The notes under the pieces were generated by a model. That model worked only from the letters and a program-made list of their open reading frames with translations. It ran no database searches and had not been told where the DNA came from. Of a DNA stretch of 64,000 nt, positions 11,386-24,522 are shown one piece after another (position 1 is the stretch's first letter; each line of letters opens with the position of its first letter). The stretch comes from Metellina segmentata. Its lineage: Eukaryota; Arthropoda; Arachnida; Araneae; Tetragnathidae. The position numbers were made by a program, and so were the translations under genes. The stretch is from positions 83,260,931 to 83,324,930 of the forward strand of contig OX375872.1 in NCBI GenBank assembly GCA_947359465.1, written 5' to 3'.

Positions 11386-11490
11386 TCAAAATTACGAGGT
11401 ATTTTCCTCCGATCTTTCCCTTGGGATTGATCCCGGACAGTCGCCAATAGCCCGTTGGGATGCTCCAGTGCGACATAAATTATCTATTAA
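11386..11490 (+). repeat. SINE copy 4, tail only
   Basis: It begins within AAAATTACGAGG and carries TCCCGGACAGTCGCCAATAG and CCCGTTGGGATGCTCCAGTG, ending in a TTAACTAACTATCTA-type tail. The head and centre are absent. Confidence 0.75.
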
Positions 11491-12636
11491 CTAACTATCT
11501 AAATCGGAATTTACATTTGTTAATTTATAAATATATCATAAATCCAGATAAAATTCTAACATTTTTACATTAAAGGCTTATTGAATACAGTTTTTCTCAT
11601 TATTCTTTGAGTTGTCGATCTATAAGATTCAGTGTTTTGGCCGGGGTAGGGGGTCTGTGATGGGGACAATCACCTTCTATCCACATTAAATGAACCAAAA
11701 TCTCGATTCTCAGAACCAAAGTTTGAGAAAGGCAAAACTTCAGTAATACATTTAGCAGAATATCGACTAGGTATACGCATGAATACTGAAGCAGCTGAGC
11801 AATATTTATGTAACGTCTCGTGTCTGACATCTTGGCCTAGTTAATTTCCTCATTATTTAGAATTACGTCAAGAATCGGGAATGTGCAACGCAGTGTGTAC
11901 GAATGAAAAATATAGCCCATGGCAACAAACTATAATCATTCGTGAGGCTGGCATGAAACTCTAGTTATTTGAAATCCAACTCGCAGAATTCAGTTCTGCT
12001 GTTGCCGTATATTTGTAAAGAGGAAGTTTGATTAAATATCGTCTTACGTCTTAAAATTGATTACATTTCTATTTTTATTCACGACCCACGATGATTACAA
12101 AAGTGGCGTCGAAGATGGGATTTCGACGAAGTTGTTGCAATTTAGGTAATCGTTTTAATTCGAAAAGATTTCTGTTTTTGTCTTATTTGTTACAGCGGAA
12201 CGCGTAATCTCCCTGGTCAGTATATCGAGTTTCGATCTTATTTCGCCTGTAAGGGAAAAATTATTGAGTTACCTCCGGCTCTATCAATCATTTCGATTCA
12301 ATAATTGAGTCACGGGCTCAATATAACGAGGGTTGTGAACAATTTTTAATAATAAGCAATACTATCGATGAAAACGATGGATTGAGAGGTTGTAAACTTG
12401 TCGATCCAATACCTTAGAAATTGTTGAAATATTTAGCTACAGTCCAAATTTCAATGATTATCTGTATTATTTTCCCGTTTATTAATTGCTTCCGAAATGC
12501 TCCATGACCAATTTTTTAAACTTGACGTTTTTGAAAAATATTTCTTGATATGTCCGTTAAAGTTCTCGTATATTTTGGACAAGACTGTTAATGGTAAATT
12601 ATTATGATATAATCTCTCTATATTAAAAAAAAGTTA
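11491..12636. other. Gene-free stretch
   Basis: AT-rich sequence with one minus-strand open frame (11600-11830) of no recognised family. Nothing else is supported. Confidence 0.45.
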
Positions 12637-12660
12637 CCGCCGCCGCCGCCGCCGCCGCCG
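12637..12660. repeat. (GCC)n trinucleotide repeat
   Basis: Eight CCG/GCC units stand in otherwise AT-rich DNA. Confidence 0.95.
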
Positions 12661-12780
12661 AAGAATTGAAATTTTTGTTGTTTAGCTCCATTCTTAGACG
12701 GTTTCCCGAGAAAGTACTGATCGGAAAAATATGAAATTAACATGCTTTGTTCTTCATCGTATTCCCTGGATAATTATTAA

Positions 12781-12834
12781 GATTTTTTTCCGATGCGGCT
12801 ATTAGTTTAGGTTTTATTAAGTGTTAAAGTTGAA
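12781..12834 (+). repeat. Left member of a 50-bp direct repeat
   Basis: CGATGCGGCTATTAGTTTAG followed by ATTAAGTGTTAAAG recurs at 13795-13840 with few changes. The two copies bracket the 185-bp repeat block, suggesting they belong to one composite repeat. Confidence 0.8.
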
Positions 12835-13014
12835 GAAGTGAAATTTCTTCCGCGAGTGAGCAAAACACATTCAAAATTTCAGTCTTTAGTCGTGAGTTTT
12901 TTTTTAAGAGTACCTCTCAACGTAAATTTTTGCAGCTCGTCGAGTTTTTTTTGAAATTTAAATGTGGTTCTTGATAATATTTTTTTGAAATTCGGGAAAA
13001 ATCGGGACATTTTT

Positions 13015-13560
13015 GTTACTTTTTTTTAAAACTGCCGTATCTATATCTAATTACTATTAGTTTTTAATTTTTAAAATATCGCAGTATACCTCAGAATATA
13101 CTCTTTCTTAGGGTACTATTATTTTTGAAATCGGTTAATAATTAAATTGGATGCGATCAAAAGTTCGTGATACAAAATTCGGAATCTTCGGATATTTTCG
13201 CTACGTTTTGTTAAAACCGTTATGTCTACGGCAAAAACCATTATTTTTTAAATTTGAGAACATCACTGAATACACTACATTACACTCTTTCTTATGGTAC
13301 AATTATTTTTCAAATTGGTTAATAAACAAAATCGATGCAATTAAAAGTAGGTCATACAATTTTCGGAACTTTCAGATCGTAACTTCCGATACAAAACTAA
13401 AATGGTCATATCTATATAGTATTACTGTTAGTTTTTAATTTTAAAAATATTGCAGTATACCTCACAATGTACTCTTTCTTACGGTACAATTATTTTTAAA
13501 ATTGGTTCATAAATAAATTCGATGCAATCAAAAGTTGGTGACACAAATTTCGTATTTTTC
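13015..13560 (+). repeat. 185-bp repeat, three degenerate units
   Basis: The block CAGTATACCTCA with ACTCTTTCTTAGGGTAC and AATTGGATGCGATCAAAAGT recurs at about 13083, 13268 and 13453. The spacing is 185 bases each time and each unit is visibly diverged. The open frames at 13151-13438 and 13522-13764 are translations of this repeat and I do not treat them as genes. Confidence 0.8.
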
Positions 13561-13794
13561 AGTTCGCATAGCTGGTTCGGCAAACATCAGTGGGTTGCAT
13601 TTTCTACTATCGGGTTTGCCAGATATCAAATTTATCGTAGCAACAATTGCCATAAAAACGATTTCTTTTTATTTGGCGAGGAAAAAGGCTCGCTTTTTTC
13701 CCTCTGTTCTCAAGACAGTTTACCGACAAAGTACAATGTATTGATATTAACACTGTTTACTTAAAATTGTACAGGGAACAAGATACAGAAGATT

Positions 13795-13845
13795 TTTTAC
13801 TGATGCGGCTATTAGTTTAGGGTGCATTAAGTGTTAAAGCAAAAA
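13795..13845 (+). repeat. Right member of a 50-bp direct repeat
   Basis: It matches 12781-12834 and leads straight into the hairpin cluster. Confidence 0.8.
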
Positions 13846-13872
13846 AAAGTGAAATCAATTGCGAAAGAAGTA

Positions 13873-14158
13873 TTGGTTTGAGAAAGCAAACCAAACGGGA
13901 TTGCGTAGCAATCCCCGGGGTCGGCGAGCGTAAGCGAGCAGGGCGCGAAGCCCTCGCTGTGACGTCATGTACCGGAAAGTGAAATCAGCATAATACGAAT
14001 TATTCAGATAGTTTCACTCTGTGAAAGGAATGTTTGTTTGCGAAGCAAACCAAATGACATCTGTGAAAGGAGTGTTGGTTTGCGAAGCAAACCAAATGGG
14101 ATTGCGCAGCAATCCCCGGGGGTTGGCGAGCGTAAGCGAGCAGGGGGCGGAGCCCCCT
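13873..14158. repeat. Cluster of GC-GNA-GC mini-hairpins, two modules
   Basis: Visible perfect hairpins are 13897-13915 (GGGATTGC, loop GTA), 14036-14050 (GTTTGC, loop GAA), 14075-14095 (TTGGTTTGC, loop GAA), 14098-14116 (GGGATTGC, loop GCA) and 14142-14158 (AGGGGGC, loop GGA). A looser hairpin is at 13873-13894. GGGCGCGAAGCCC at 13941-13953 is nested in GCGAG/CTCGC. The order of elements in the second module repeats that in the first. Single-stranded GC-GNA-GC is known to form unusually stable DNA mini-hairpins. The region is GC-rich against AT-rich flanks. The 60-codon frame across it is a by-product. Confidence 0.85.
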
Positions 14159-14159
14159 A

Positions 14160-17100
14160 GTCATTTAAAAAAAGGAAGCAAATTGTTCTTTCTGTTCTGT
14201 TAATTAAAATTGATTTGATAAAAGTATTAGCGTTCAGTATATATCTTATTCATAATCAGCCAAACTCTTTGAATAAATTTTCTCATTTCAAATATTATTG
14301 TCCATTGCGTTAACTGTTTAAGATTCTGTATGAATCTTAAACCTCGCAGGAGTAGCCATGTTAATATTACATACATTTTATCGAATAATTTCAATAAAAA
14401 GTTATTCGGCATGTTCTGTCGCAAATTTGGGGACTTTAGTAAACGAAACTGGCATTTAAGCACATTGTATTCCACGTATCCTTTTGTGCGTATGTGTGTG
14501 ATATGTTATTTTTAGAAATAATAAAAATTTTATAAAAACACAGCACAAATTTTTGGTTTACGTGTAACTGTACCGTACACATATTTACTTTCTTATTGGG
14601 TAGGCCCAACTCCCCTTTTAGTTTTATGTATAAGCAATTCAAATTTTACAAATTAACAAACAACTTTGTTTTTAATTATTTTTTAATACCTGATTTCTTC
14701 TTTAATGTACTTTGCTAAATCTTTAAAATAGGGAAAATTCATAATTTAAATTTTTGCATTCGTTAGTAAGTCACTACAGATTCACTTTTGAGTGGGCCCA
14801 TATATGAATAAAATATCTGTTTCAAATGTACACGTATTCTTCACGAAGCAAAAATCAATAATTTAAAATGCAGGGAAAAGAGAAATGTTTTAAGTATGAT
14901 AAAGCCATTTACTAAATGGAAAGGCCACGACACATTATCAATTCTAAAGTTTTTTTTCTCTTTTCGTATTCCACTTTTTACAGATAGTGTATTATACATT
15001 CGATGTCTCTATTTTTATGCTGCTTCGAAAGAGGTTATTTTAAAGATTAGTGTACTTTGAGATCAGTAGGGAGTATATCAGCTCAAAAGTTTAACCTTTA
15101 CAATTTGAGATTAAAGTAACATGACTCTGAATATTGAAGTATATTGAAGGAAGTTTTATTTCTGAATACATAAAAAAAAGCTCTTTCAATTTCTTCGTAC
15201 ATTGTATATAAAGTACTTTTAATAAAACATTTTTCAATTTAACATGAATTCTTTGTACCTAACATATAAGGTGTGTTATAAAGTACGTATACACCCACGT
15301 AACTGTCGAATAAAGGTAGCTATAGTTATGGAAGTGGTCTATCAGTATAAAGTGAGTATACGCTACAAGATTAGACAGCTTTCAATGCCACTAGAGGTAA
15401 AAATAGAAAAATAGAGCTTCTATGCAAGATACTAAAAAAGATCATTTACAAAGTTTTATGCATTGCCAATTTAGTTCGAAACTACACCCTGAATGACACA
15501 CTTGAATAGAATAAAAACAAAGCATGAAGTGCTTATTTGTCGGTATTCAATGTCCATCAATACGACGTCACAAAGCAGAAGATTGTGAGAAATAGGTCGG
15601 TTGACTGCAAAATTTGGTATTTGTGAGTATTTTGTATAACTAATGAAACAATGGCAATCGGGAATATGAACCAAGAAACAGCTCAAATATTGCAGAGAAT
15701 AAAATATAACAATTGTCATGACGGCAGAAGATGCTGTAGTAAAAACTCTTGGAATTCTAAGCGCTAAAATTACAATTTTAGAAGATAATTTAGGTCACAA
15801 TAGCACGTGAGATGATAGTCAGAATGAAAATTATAAGAATATGAAGTGGATTTGACCCATTGCGAAGGCAAATAAAAATGAAATAAGGAATCCCACTTAT
15901 GGTATCAAAGCCGTCAAAGTTGTAGAAATTTACAGGTGCTTTTGGTAGAACTGTGGCAACTCAACCAGTTACAGCCCACGATGTAACTAGAATCTTCTTT
16001 AATGGAGCATCGTTGTTTGAGAACTATAGTGCTATTTTGAAATTATGTCGTAATATAGATTCGATCAGCTCAAAATTCTTAAAATTATTTTCAATTTCAT
16101 TGTTGTGTTACTATGAAGATCACTTAATTTTTGTTGTAAGCTGAAAAGGATACCTTAGCCAACTTTTCCAGTCTAGAACAAATTAAATTTTTGTATTACA
16201 AAATAAAATTTGGACACAGGGTAAATTTACTTTTGGTTATTTTTGAGGCAGCTTTTATTTGTCAGAAGAGGTAACGCAACTAACTGCAATATTAAAGCAT
16301 GATTATTTAAAACCTAGTTACTTGTAACTCTATTATTTCCGGACTAGACGGGTCCTTATAGATATTCATGCAGATCCCAGACATGTTTTGTGTTGCATAT
16401 AGGTCCATTTCCAACTATTTCGCTCTATTGCTAAATATTACTTATCCAATGTCAATTATTTCAAAATTGTGCCTCAGAGTCTTGTTTTCTTGCGTAATTT
16501 TTTTATTTTCAAGCCCAGAACGGACTAGTAAATGCAGATAAATGACATGTATTGTATTGTATAAGGTTCCTCTTTCTTAAAAGTTTCGCACAATAACAAT
16601 TATTAATTTAACAAATGCCAATTTAACAATTACCTTTCATTGACATTAGGAGAGAGATTCTAATAGAATTATTCATTAAAAACATTCGTTAGAATGATAA
16701 AGATTTTAATGATGTTATGGATGTGTTTTAACTAAAAAAATTATCATTTAAAATGTTCTGTTACTGACTATTTGAGAAAGATTCATGAATAAGTTCATAA
16801 TAAACTTCCGATTAAGTAAATTAATCGTGTTAAATTTATGATTTAGTTACGCTTCTGCCGTTTGATTTTTAATTAGTGAAATTAAGAGCTCTGAGAAATC
16901 TTTTTTTAAAACAAATTGGTCGATTCAGGTAAGATTCTTGTTAAAAATGCTTGTTAATTATTTAGAGATATCATGATTAGATAATATTTTAATGAGATCT
17001 ATTTTTAAAAGGAAGTAATCCTTTTGAATTCCAGTTTGCTTTAGGTCATTTTAGTCGGATGGTTTGTGGCGAGGCTTTACTTTTATCATTGTTTCTCAAT

Positions 17101-18300
17101 TTTATACTTGAATTAATTTTTGATATCCCTCTTGTAAGTTTTACAAAAAAGTAATTTAAATGAGATTAAAGCATATTTACTTTTGAAACCAATTATCTTT
17201 AGCAGCAAGAAATTTCCATAATTAAATGTAAAGCCGTAGGTTCAGTGCGTAAAGCAACCTCCAGCCACTTCTTAATCGCGCTTAAACCTATACACCCATA
17301 CAGTTTCAAACGCACTTTTTACTAATTTATATTCCCATGGTCCATACATTATTAATTTTTGTAAAAATGGTTAGTCAAAAAAAGACTACCCTTAAACTCG
17401 TTTTCAAAGTCTTTGATTTAATCTTCAGAACAGTAAATGCCAGCATATTTGTGTCTTTTAAACGTTTAAATTTCGCTCTCAGTATATATAGTAATATTTA
17501 ATAAATAAAACGTATAAATGGATTTCCAGCTCAGCAGTCAAAGGATGTAAATATCAAAACTCAAATAAATATTGAACTATATTAGTCGTCTCAACTTCAT
17601 CTTTGATTCCAATTCCTACATGATGTAAGTGGTGAGCCAAGTAAACACTTTAGAATTTGTGAACAACTTTTGAATGTGTTACAATCGGCCATCTGTGAAG
17701 TCGCACCAACCAACTAAAAGCGTCATTAAACTAATGCATACTTTACATAATTGTGCATTGCATTTGCATCAGGGTACGTCTTCGTATTAAAAATTTATGG
17801 AGTAAATTTTTTTAAAGATGACAACTTTGGTGATTGCAGATTATGTTTCTCGGGATCAAAATAGGTAGAAATAATGTAAAATACATATTCTTATGTCAAG
17901 TCTATGATGCGTTAGAGTAAAACTCAGAGCTAATATTGTTAAAATTTATGTCTTTTACTTACGTTACCAAAATAATCAGCAGATCAAAGTAATTTTACTG
18001 TTACATTAAATTGTTTTGAAACTCAAACAAAATATATGCCTTTTTATGTTTTCAAAGCAGTATTTTATAATTATTAATAATAAATTAATTCATAATTGAA
18101 GCATGCATAAATTTTGGATGCAATTGACTCAGTGGTTTCTGATACCTTATTGTACAAAATTGTAGTTTATTCTGTTTTGAGATAGTCCTTTATCCTGTTA
18201 AATGCGAATTGTATGTTTGAATTATCAGAAGTTAGTTATTTTTCTAGGTGAAATATTTCATAAAATTCGAATGGTCATTTAATAAGTATTTTTTTAATTA
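14160..18300. other. Gene-free AT-rich stretch
   Basis: Short low-complexity frames only. 15260-15500 has a few transposon-like turns of sequence (GTGTGTTATAAAGTACGTAT) that I cannot assign. No RNA gene or promoter is supported. Confidence 0.45.
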
Positions 18301-18303
18301 ACG

Positions 18304-18480
18304 TTGCATTGGAGCAACACAAAGCTCTGTTGGCTACGGTCCGGGATGAAACCCGAAGGGAAAGTCCGAGGACAACGCCACGTAAGTTTTAACCACGGTC
18401 AGATGACGAGGTCACACCTGAGCTGCATCTCACTCTCCAAGCTCCCACATCAATTCAACTTGAGGATTAGTCATCTGAAA
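18304..18480 (-). repeat. SINE copy 5, headless, minus strand
   Basis: Read on the minus strand it contains ACTTACGTGGCGTTGTCC, TCCGAGG-type and CATCCCGGACCG-type tail blocks, and TCTGACCGTGGTTAAAACTT. The minus-strand 5' part (tRNA head and GTGGCCTCAAATG) is absent. The plus-strand frame at 18304-18516 is its shadow. Confidence 0.8.
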
Positions 18481-21400
18481 AGTCGTCAATACCACTCGAA
18501 TAAAACAAAATGCTAATAAATTATCGGCGTATACAAATCTGATCGAAACTTCGGACAAATTAATCATATGCTCAGGACAAATGCAAACAGGTTTACGACT
18601 TGTAATAATAAGGCACCTTTAAAACCTTGTAAATAGTTTGATTCTATGTTAAGGCGATTCTCAATAGTAAGAAAAACGGTCAGTATTGTTCATAATTTGC
18701 AAAATGTTGAATAATTACAAAATAATTATCAAACTAAATTAATTTTATCATTTGTTTCACATTTTTGTTACATTATTTTGTATATAATTTTAAATAATGT
18801 CGAAATCCCAAGAATTTTTTGAAATAGAGTTCACCGTTTCATCTAAAGAAGTTTTGGAAAATTAGACTTATGTCAAGGAAACACTGAAGAATCGAGAGCA
18901 TATTAAGAAATATGACAAAATATTTGCTCGACGTTTATTTTCCATTTCTATATATTGAGATGGACTTCAATAAGGTTTTTTCTAATTATTCTAGCAATTA
19001 TGATCTGATTTGCTCAAAAATATTTATTTCGTGAAATTATATCTTTGAAAAATACTTTTTTATTGAACTTTAGGAAATAGCATTTAAATAAATTTGAAAA
19101 TGGATTCTTATGAAAATAAAATTCACATTTATTCCATATTCCATGACACTATTGGTTTGACTGTGCGAATACAGGGACGTGAATAACAAGAGGTGTTCCG
19201 ATACCCTTTCGACTGACTGTGCCTTCCAATAAATCGAAAACAGTTACTCAGAGAAATACAAGTAATCACGAAGAAAAGGTAAACGCAGCTACACTGAGAT
19301 GCAAAAACTCAGAGAAACATACGAAAGAAATCACTTCAGAAAGATTGAAAAAAATCTCTGAGAGGTGCAAAAGAAATCACGAAAATAGATGAAATGAAAT
19401 TAACACAAAGGAGAAAAGAAACTCGGCAAGGATGAGAAAAAATGCGACAACAATGAAGCCAAACAACTCGAAAGCTAAGACAAAAATGAAGCTAAGAAGG
19501 AGTGAAAGAAGGCTACCATTAATGAATGATGATATACAACGAGAATATATTTTGCTTAACATTCTTCCAGTCTGACAGCGTTTACTATGATGCTCTTCAA
19601 GTCACAACTAAATTAAAATATTGGTATTGTATTGAAAATATGGTCGTAAATATTATGATATTGTTCTTTTCTATTTTATTTTTTATTTTTAAAGTATATG
19701 ACATTCATAGTTACAAATAGCAGTAAGATTTGGGTTTTGTTATTATACGTATTTAATATATATTCTCCAGTTCTCAATAGAAAAATATAAGAGAAAAATA
19801 AATTTTTTCTTAAAAAAATTCTTCAGTTATATTTTTGTCCTATGCAGATGTTTTAAGCTTTCACTCGGTTTAAATTCTAAGTGCTTGGTAGAATGGAACC
19901 AAGATCTCACAAATATTTGCTGTTTACTTAAAAAAAAATATTATTGTTATTCACTTTCAAAGGTAGTTTAAAAAGAGATAAATGTATACCAGAATTTTTT
20001 TAAATTCCCGAAAGCTTTCTCAAAATAACTAGAAATGAAATGCTAGTTGAATGGAATTCAGTCCACGTTACATTTCGTTCTTGGAAATCAAGATTGGAAA
20101 AAAAAAACCGACGAGCATTTAATAAATAAATATGCTGAGAAATGAAAGATACACGATATTTTTTACTTATGTGTGTAAGTTGTTTTACATTTTGTGCTTA
20201 CTTTTTGCTTGAAAGTAAGAGAATTTCTCATTTAACACGACGTTTTAGGTTTCAGGTTCAAAGATTTATCTCTGGATTTCTCGTACACTTCTCATAAACC
20301 TAATTAGAAAAATCATCAAAAGAAGTGCAGAATTTCGTCGGGAGATTTTGCTGCCTGAAGAGGGGTTAGAAGCAACAAGTATGAAATAAAAAAAATTTTC
20401 CGGTCTCAAAATATTTGTTTGGTTAGAAAAAGTTTCACCCTTGAGTTCCCCCATTAGTGCAATAAAACCATATTCCTATCTTTATAATTTAAAAAACTCA
20501 CTGAAATTTTATGATTACTTAAAAAAATTTAACATTTGAGGCTTACTGAAAGTGTGTTTATCCAACGAGCAGTTTCTGTCAATTAGGGGTTCATTACAAA
20601 TCCCGGTATTTATTTCAATACTTCTTGATTTCCTTCGATTATTCCCATCGAAGTGTGACATTTCTTCATAGGAATTGTTGAACAATTGTATACAATTAAT
20701 GAAACGACATTCAATTCGTTTAACTAGATGCTAATACCCCTTAAAACCGGTAAAACCAAAAATATACTCACAATTCCTTTGTTGTCATGAAAAGAATATT
20801 CGTGCTAGTCGAACTCCGAGGTATTTCTGTCATCACAAGACTAACAATCAAACTATTTCGTAAGTTTTTATGCAAACATTTCCTCACATGTGCTATAAAG
20901 TGGTACCCAAACTATTCAAACTACGGCTCAAGTTTTGAAGCATGCAATTTCATTTAGTGTTTTTTGTACCTAGTTCAAAGATTTAATCTTGAAGTTGAGC
21001 CATTTTTCTGAAATTTTTTTATCGCTTTCAACGAATCTTTGAAGACCTAAACCTAGACAATACAGTCTTTCTGGATTTCTCTTTTATCATTTCCAGAAGA
21101 GAAAGTAACAATCTAACTTAACTGTTCCTACAAGTACAGCTTCAAAGATATCTTGGTCTATGTGCTTTACTCGGTAGGATGTAATTGTATGTTGCTATGA
21201 AATATTTCATAGTCACAGTTTACAAGGGAACACCAGAATATCGTTGGCGAAGGTTAATAATGGCTAAAAACCTTCTCGAGACCTTTTGTGGATTTGGGAC
21301 TCTTAAGAACTTCTTAAATAAAGAACTGGAGCTTTATCTAGATTTTTGCTTATAAAGCAATGAGATGCTAGAGTGTAATAAAATATCTCTTGAACTCTAA

Positions 21401-23580
21401 TAAATCCCCAAACACTAACTGGAGCTTGAACGAAGATGCAGCAGAGATGCTGATTCTAAAATATCGAACATGAGAAAAGTATAATAAAAGTTTAAAATCC
21501 AAACACTGCATAAAGACATTTATTGCATAAGCTCACTAACTTCGGAGATACTTGCAGTAAATGTATATAAAAATATTGTACATCATTTGCACAATTGATG
21601 AATTATGAACATAATTTGTCAAATGAAATAATTTTGTACCATTCATGTAGTTTGTGTAATGTTTTATGCATACACCCTTAAATCAAAAACTGCACCAATT
21701 AAGAGATAAATTTATGTTTAGATGGATATGTATGTTACAAATTTTTATGTGACGTTTTGAGGAGATATTTACATTACATGGTTTTAGTCAGTTGTTCTGC
21801 ATTCATATTTTATTACATTAGAGCTATTTAGTTATCAAAAATTATGCGCATTACTTATAATATAGTTAAATTATACTAAACCAGGCATCAACTTGTAATC
21901 TATAAATTAATTAATTTAAGTATATAATTGTTGCTCTTACCTCTGAATCAATCGAAAAGGTTAAATATTTTCGAAATGTATGAACCGTTTTTCTCTTATT
22001 CTCTTTTACATCATTTTGACTTCATTTTTTATCGGGTAGTTTATTAGTGAAGTATTTCACATTTCATAAACTCTGTTTGCAATACAGAAGACTCATATCG
22101 CAGTTTACAGGAGGAAAAACACCTTAGCATTTCAATTTACTCTTTTTTTTTAATAGGAGAAAACGCAAATTAGCGGAATGAAAACAGTGTAAAAACTAGA
22201 CAAAAATTATTCTATTCTCATTCCTCCTATCTGTTTTCACTTATTTGCTCTAGACAAAGTTTTTTATTGCATTTCGTCGGAAGGGGAAATAGAAAGAGTG
22301 AAATGGAAAGGAATGAAAATGTAGCAACTCTGAGAGTTTTCATTTAACCGCTAATATTTTCTTTGTTTATTTCTGCATAAGAGTGAACAGAGTATTTATT
22401 AAAAAAAAAAATTAAACATAAGCCGTCTTTGTGTCTCCCATTCTTTCATCAACTCGCTTTCAGTATAACTCAAGCTGACAGATAAAATGAATAACTAGTT
22501 GGTGAGAAAATTCTTTTTTAAACAAAAAGCAACTATAGTTTCAAATACCGATCGGATTAAAATGAAGAGTGAAGCTACTTTTTACAAGTGCGCATTTTCT
22601 TACTTTTATTTCGTTCTGTTGTCCTTTTCACTAAAGATAATTTTCATCCTTTTGAGGTTACACAAATTTTAAAACAGAATAATGTTTAACATATTTCTTT
22701 GGTCAGTGCTTCAATCAAAAATGACTAATTATTCATGAAACATTTGTACTAATGAGATTTAAACTTTTTAAGTAATTTTTAAACAGGATTGGAACACTTT
22801 TGTGGCAATTAGGAACTTATAAGTTTCAGATGTATGCAATAGAGACCGCGTAATAATAGTTTGAAGGGCGATAAAATAGCTTTATAAAAGATATAAAGAT
22901 TAATATGTGTGTAGAGTTTGGCAGTGTGTCTAACCTTATTGTGCATATCTTAATTATTTTATTTTGTTCCTCTTTATCACAAAATAATTTTTGTTCCTTT
23001 GATGTACTTACAAGATTATTGCTTGGATGTTTAATAGATGCTAATTTCATTGCAGAGAAAAATATTTATAATATTTTCACTGGTATTATGGCTCCACAAT
23101 GTATGGAAGTTGAAAAATATTAAAATATATAATGCTAAAATATAAATATAATCAGTGTTTTTACCGTAAACTACTGGTGCTATTTTTCAGTATATCCCAA
23201 ACCCTTCTTTGAGGGCACAGTACGCATGCCTCTGACACAAATGTTAGCTGATAGTGCTAACCTTTCTAAAGAATCAAAGCTAGCATGAGCGTTAATCTGT
23301 CGAGTTTTTGGTCACTTTAAGGTGACACCAGACAAGGACTGTCTATACGCTTAATAGTTTTTCTGTAGTCTTGAAACTTTAAGTGTAGGAAATTCTCATA
23401 AGTTACATAACATTTAGGATCTCAACGTTCTATTCAACGTATAAATGCATGTAAATTTTTTAGGCAACCACAAATTAGTCCAACGTCAGTCCCCTGGTAC
23501 TGAATTTGTAGAAATACACATGAATACTGACATATTTCCTTTGCAGAACGGAGTACAGATACGCATGTAAGATATTTTGT
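18481..23580. other. Gene-free AT-rich stretch
   Basis: 19310-19510 is a purine-rich tract (Lys/Glu/Arg-rich if translated on plus, full of stops). Otherwise there are only short hydrophobic frames. No repeat family member is recognised. Confidence 0.45.
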
Positions 23581-23711
23581 CGCATGGTTATCTTGACGAG
23601 GTATCTCGTCATTAACAAAACTAGTACATCTTGATGGATGATATACCTAGTCACTAACAAAATTGATCAGGTCTTGATGGACTAGATATCTCGTTGAAAC
23701 CTCTTGTAGGG
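23581..23711 (-). mobile_element. Palindrome-rich MITE copy 2, shortened, minus strand
   Basis: It starts with TGGTTATCTTGACGAGG and ends with ATATCTCGTTGAAACCTCTT. Read on the minus strand these give the AGTGGTTTCAACGAGATAT-type end and the GTCAAGATAACCA-type end of the family. It has three subunits with the core GACGAGGTATCTCGTC. Confidence 0.75.
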
Positions 23712-24286
23712 TATCTGAAATATTATTTTCTGTGTTGAAGGAGTGTACATTACAAGGGGGGCCCACCAGGCAATAATTTCATACTGTAAGTAAAATCTGT
23801 ATTTTACGCATAAAAAATATAAAATCATCGCATCAAGAGTTTTACTTAACAATTTCCTTGATATCTAGTCCCTAGATCTTTATCTCATGCTTGCTTTTGT
23901 AAACTACCCAAGTATAGGTTTCGGAACAAAAGAATTGGCGGGATATTCTGTCTTCATCTTTTTATCCCTTTCTGAAGCCCTCCTTCATTCGAACGACATA
24001 ATAAACAAGAAAATGAGATTAACACGTCTTCTTTGAACGTAGGGTATTTACAAATAAACCAGAAATTGATTTTCTGATTCGAAATATCTGTTTCCAAATG
24101 CTTCATTTGCTACCTGGTGAAACACCTACGTACTTTGTAGATACCTTATCACAGTTCCTTCTTCTTTTCTAATATTAAATTCCAAAACATTCCTAAGAAA
24201 TACCCCGCAAATGCAGCTGTGTAGCTTCTATTGCTATTATAACATCAAGTTATTTCTATTATATTGTTTGCAACGCAAACTTTACT
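23712..24286. other. Gene-free stretch between two MITE copies
   Basis: No coding or RNA feature is seen. Confidence 0.5.
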
Positions 24287-24297
24287 GATCCAACTTA

Positions 24298-24522
24298 CCC
24301 TCCAAGTGATTTAGACGAGATATCTCGTCCATCAAGATCTGACCAATTTTGCTAATGACGAGATAAATCGTCATCAAGATATAGCATATTTTATTATGTT
24401 TTAGCATATTTTATTAGTTTTTAGATCAAGATCAGGTTTTACTAATGATCAGTTATCTCGTCCATAAAGATCTGGTCAGGATTGCTTAATGACGACATAC
24501 CACGTGGATACAACCATCAGGA
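24298..24522 (+). mobile_element. Palindrome-rich MITE copy 3, with possible target duplication
   Basis: The left end CCTCCAAGTGATTTAGACGA leads into a perfect palindrome GACGAGATATCTCGTC. The right end is ACAACCATCAGGA. GATCCAACTTA (24287-24297) before the element and GATCTAACTTA (24523-24533) after it match at 10 of 11 positions and may be the target-site duplication, which would suit a Mutator-like origin. A small insertion of repeated GCATATTTTATTA lies inside at about 24385-24420. Confidence 0.75.

Noticed and set aside
14021..14203. 60-codon ORF with repeated VCEANQM
   Set aside because: It is the translation of the two hairpin modules. The DNA palindromes explain the amino acid repeats.
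19160..19520. Helitron or other replicase coding remnant in the purine-rich Lys/Glu tract
   Set aside because: No conserved motif can be read, there are many stops in all frames, and simple purine-rich composition explains the translation.
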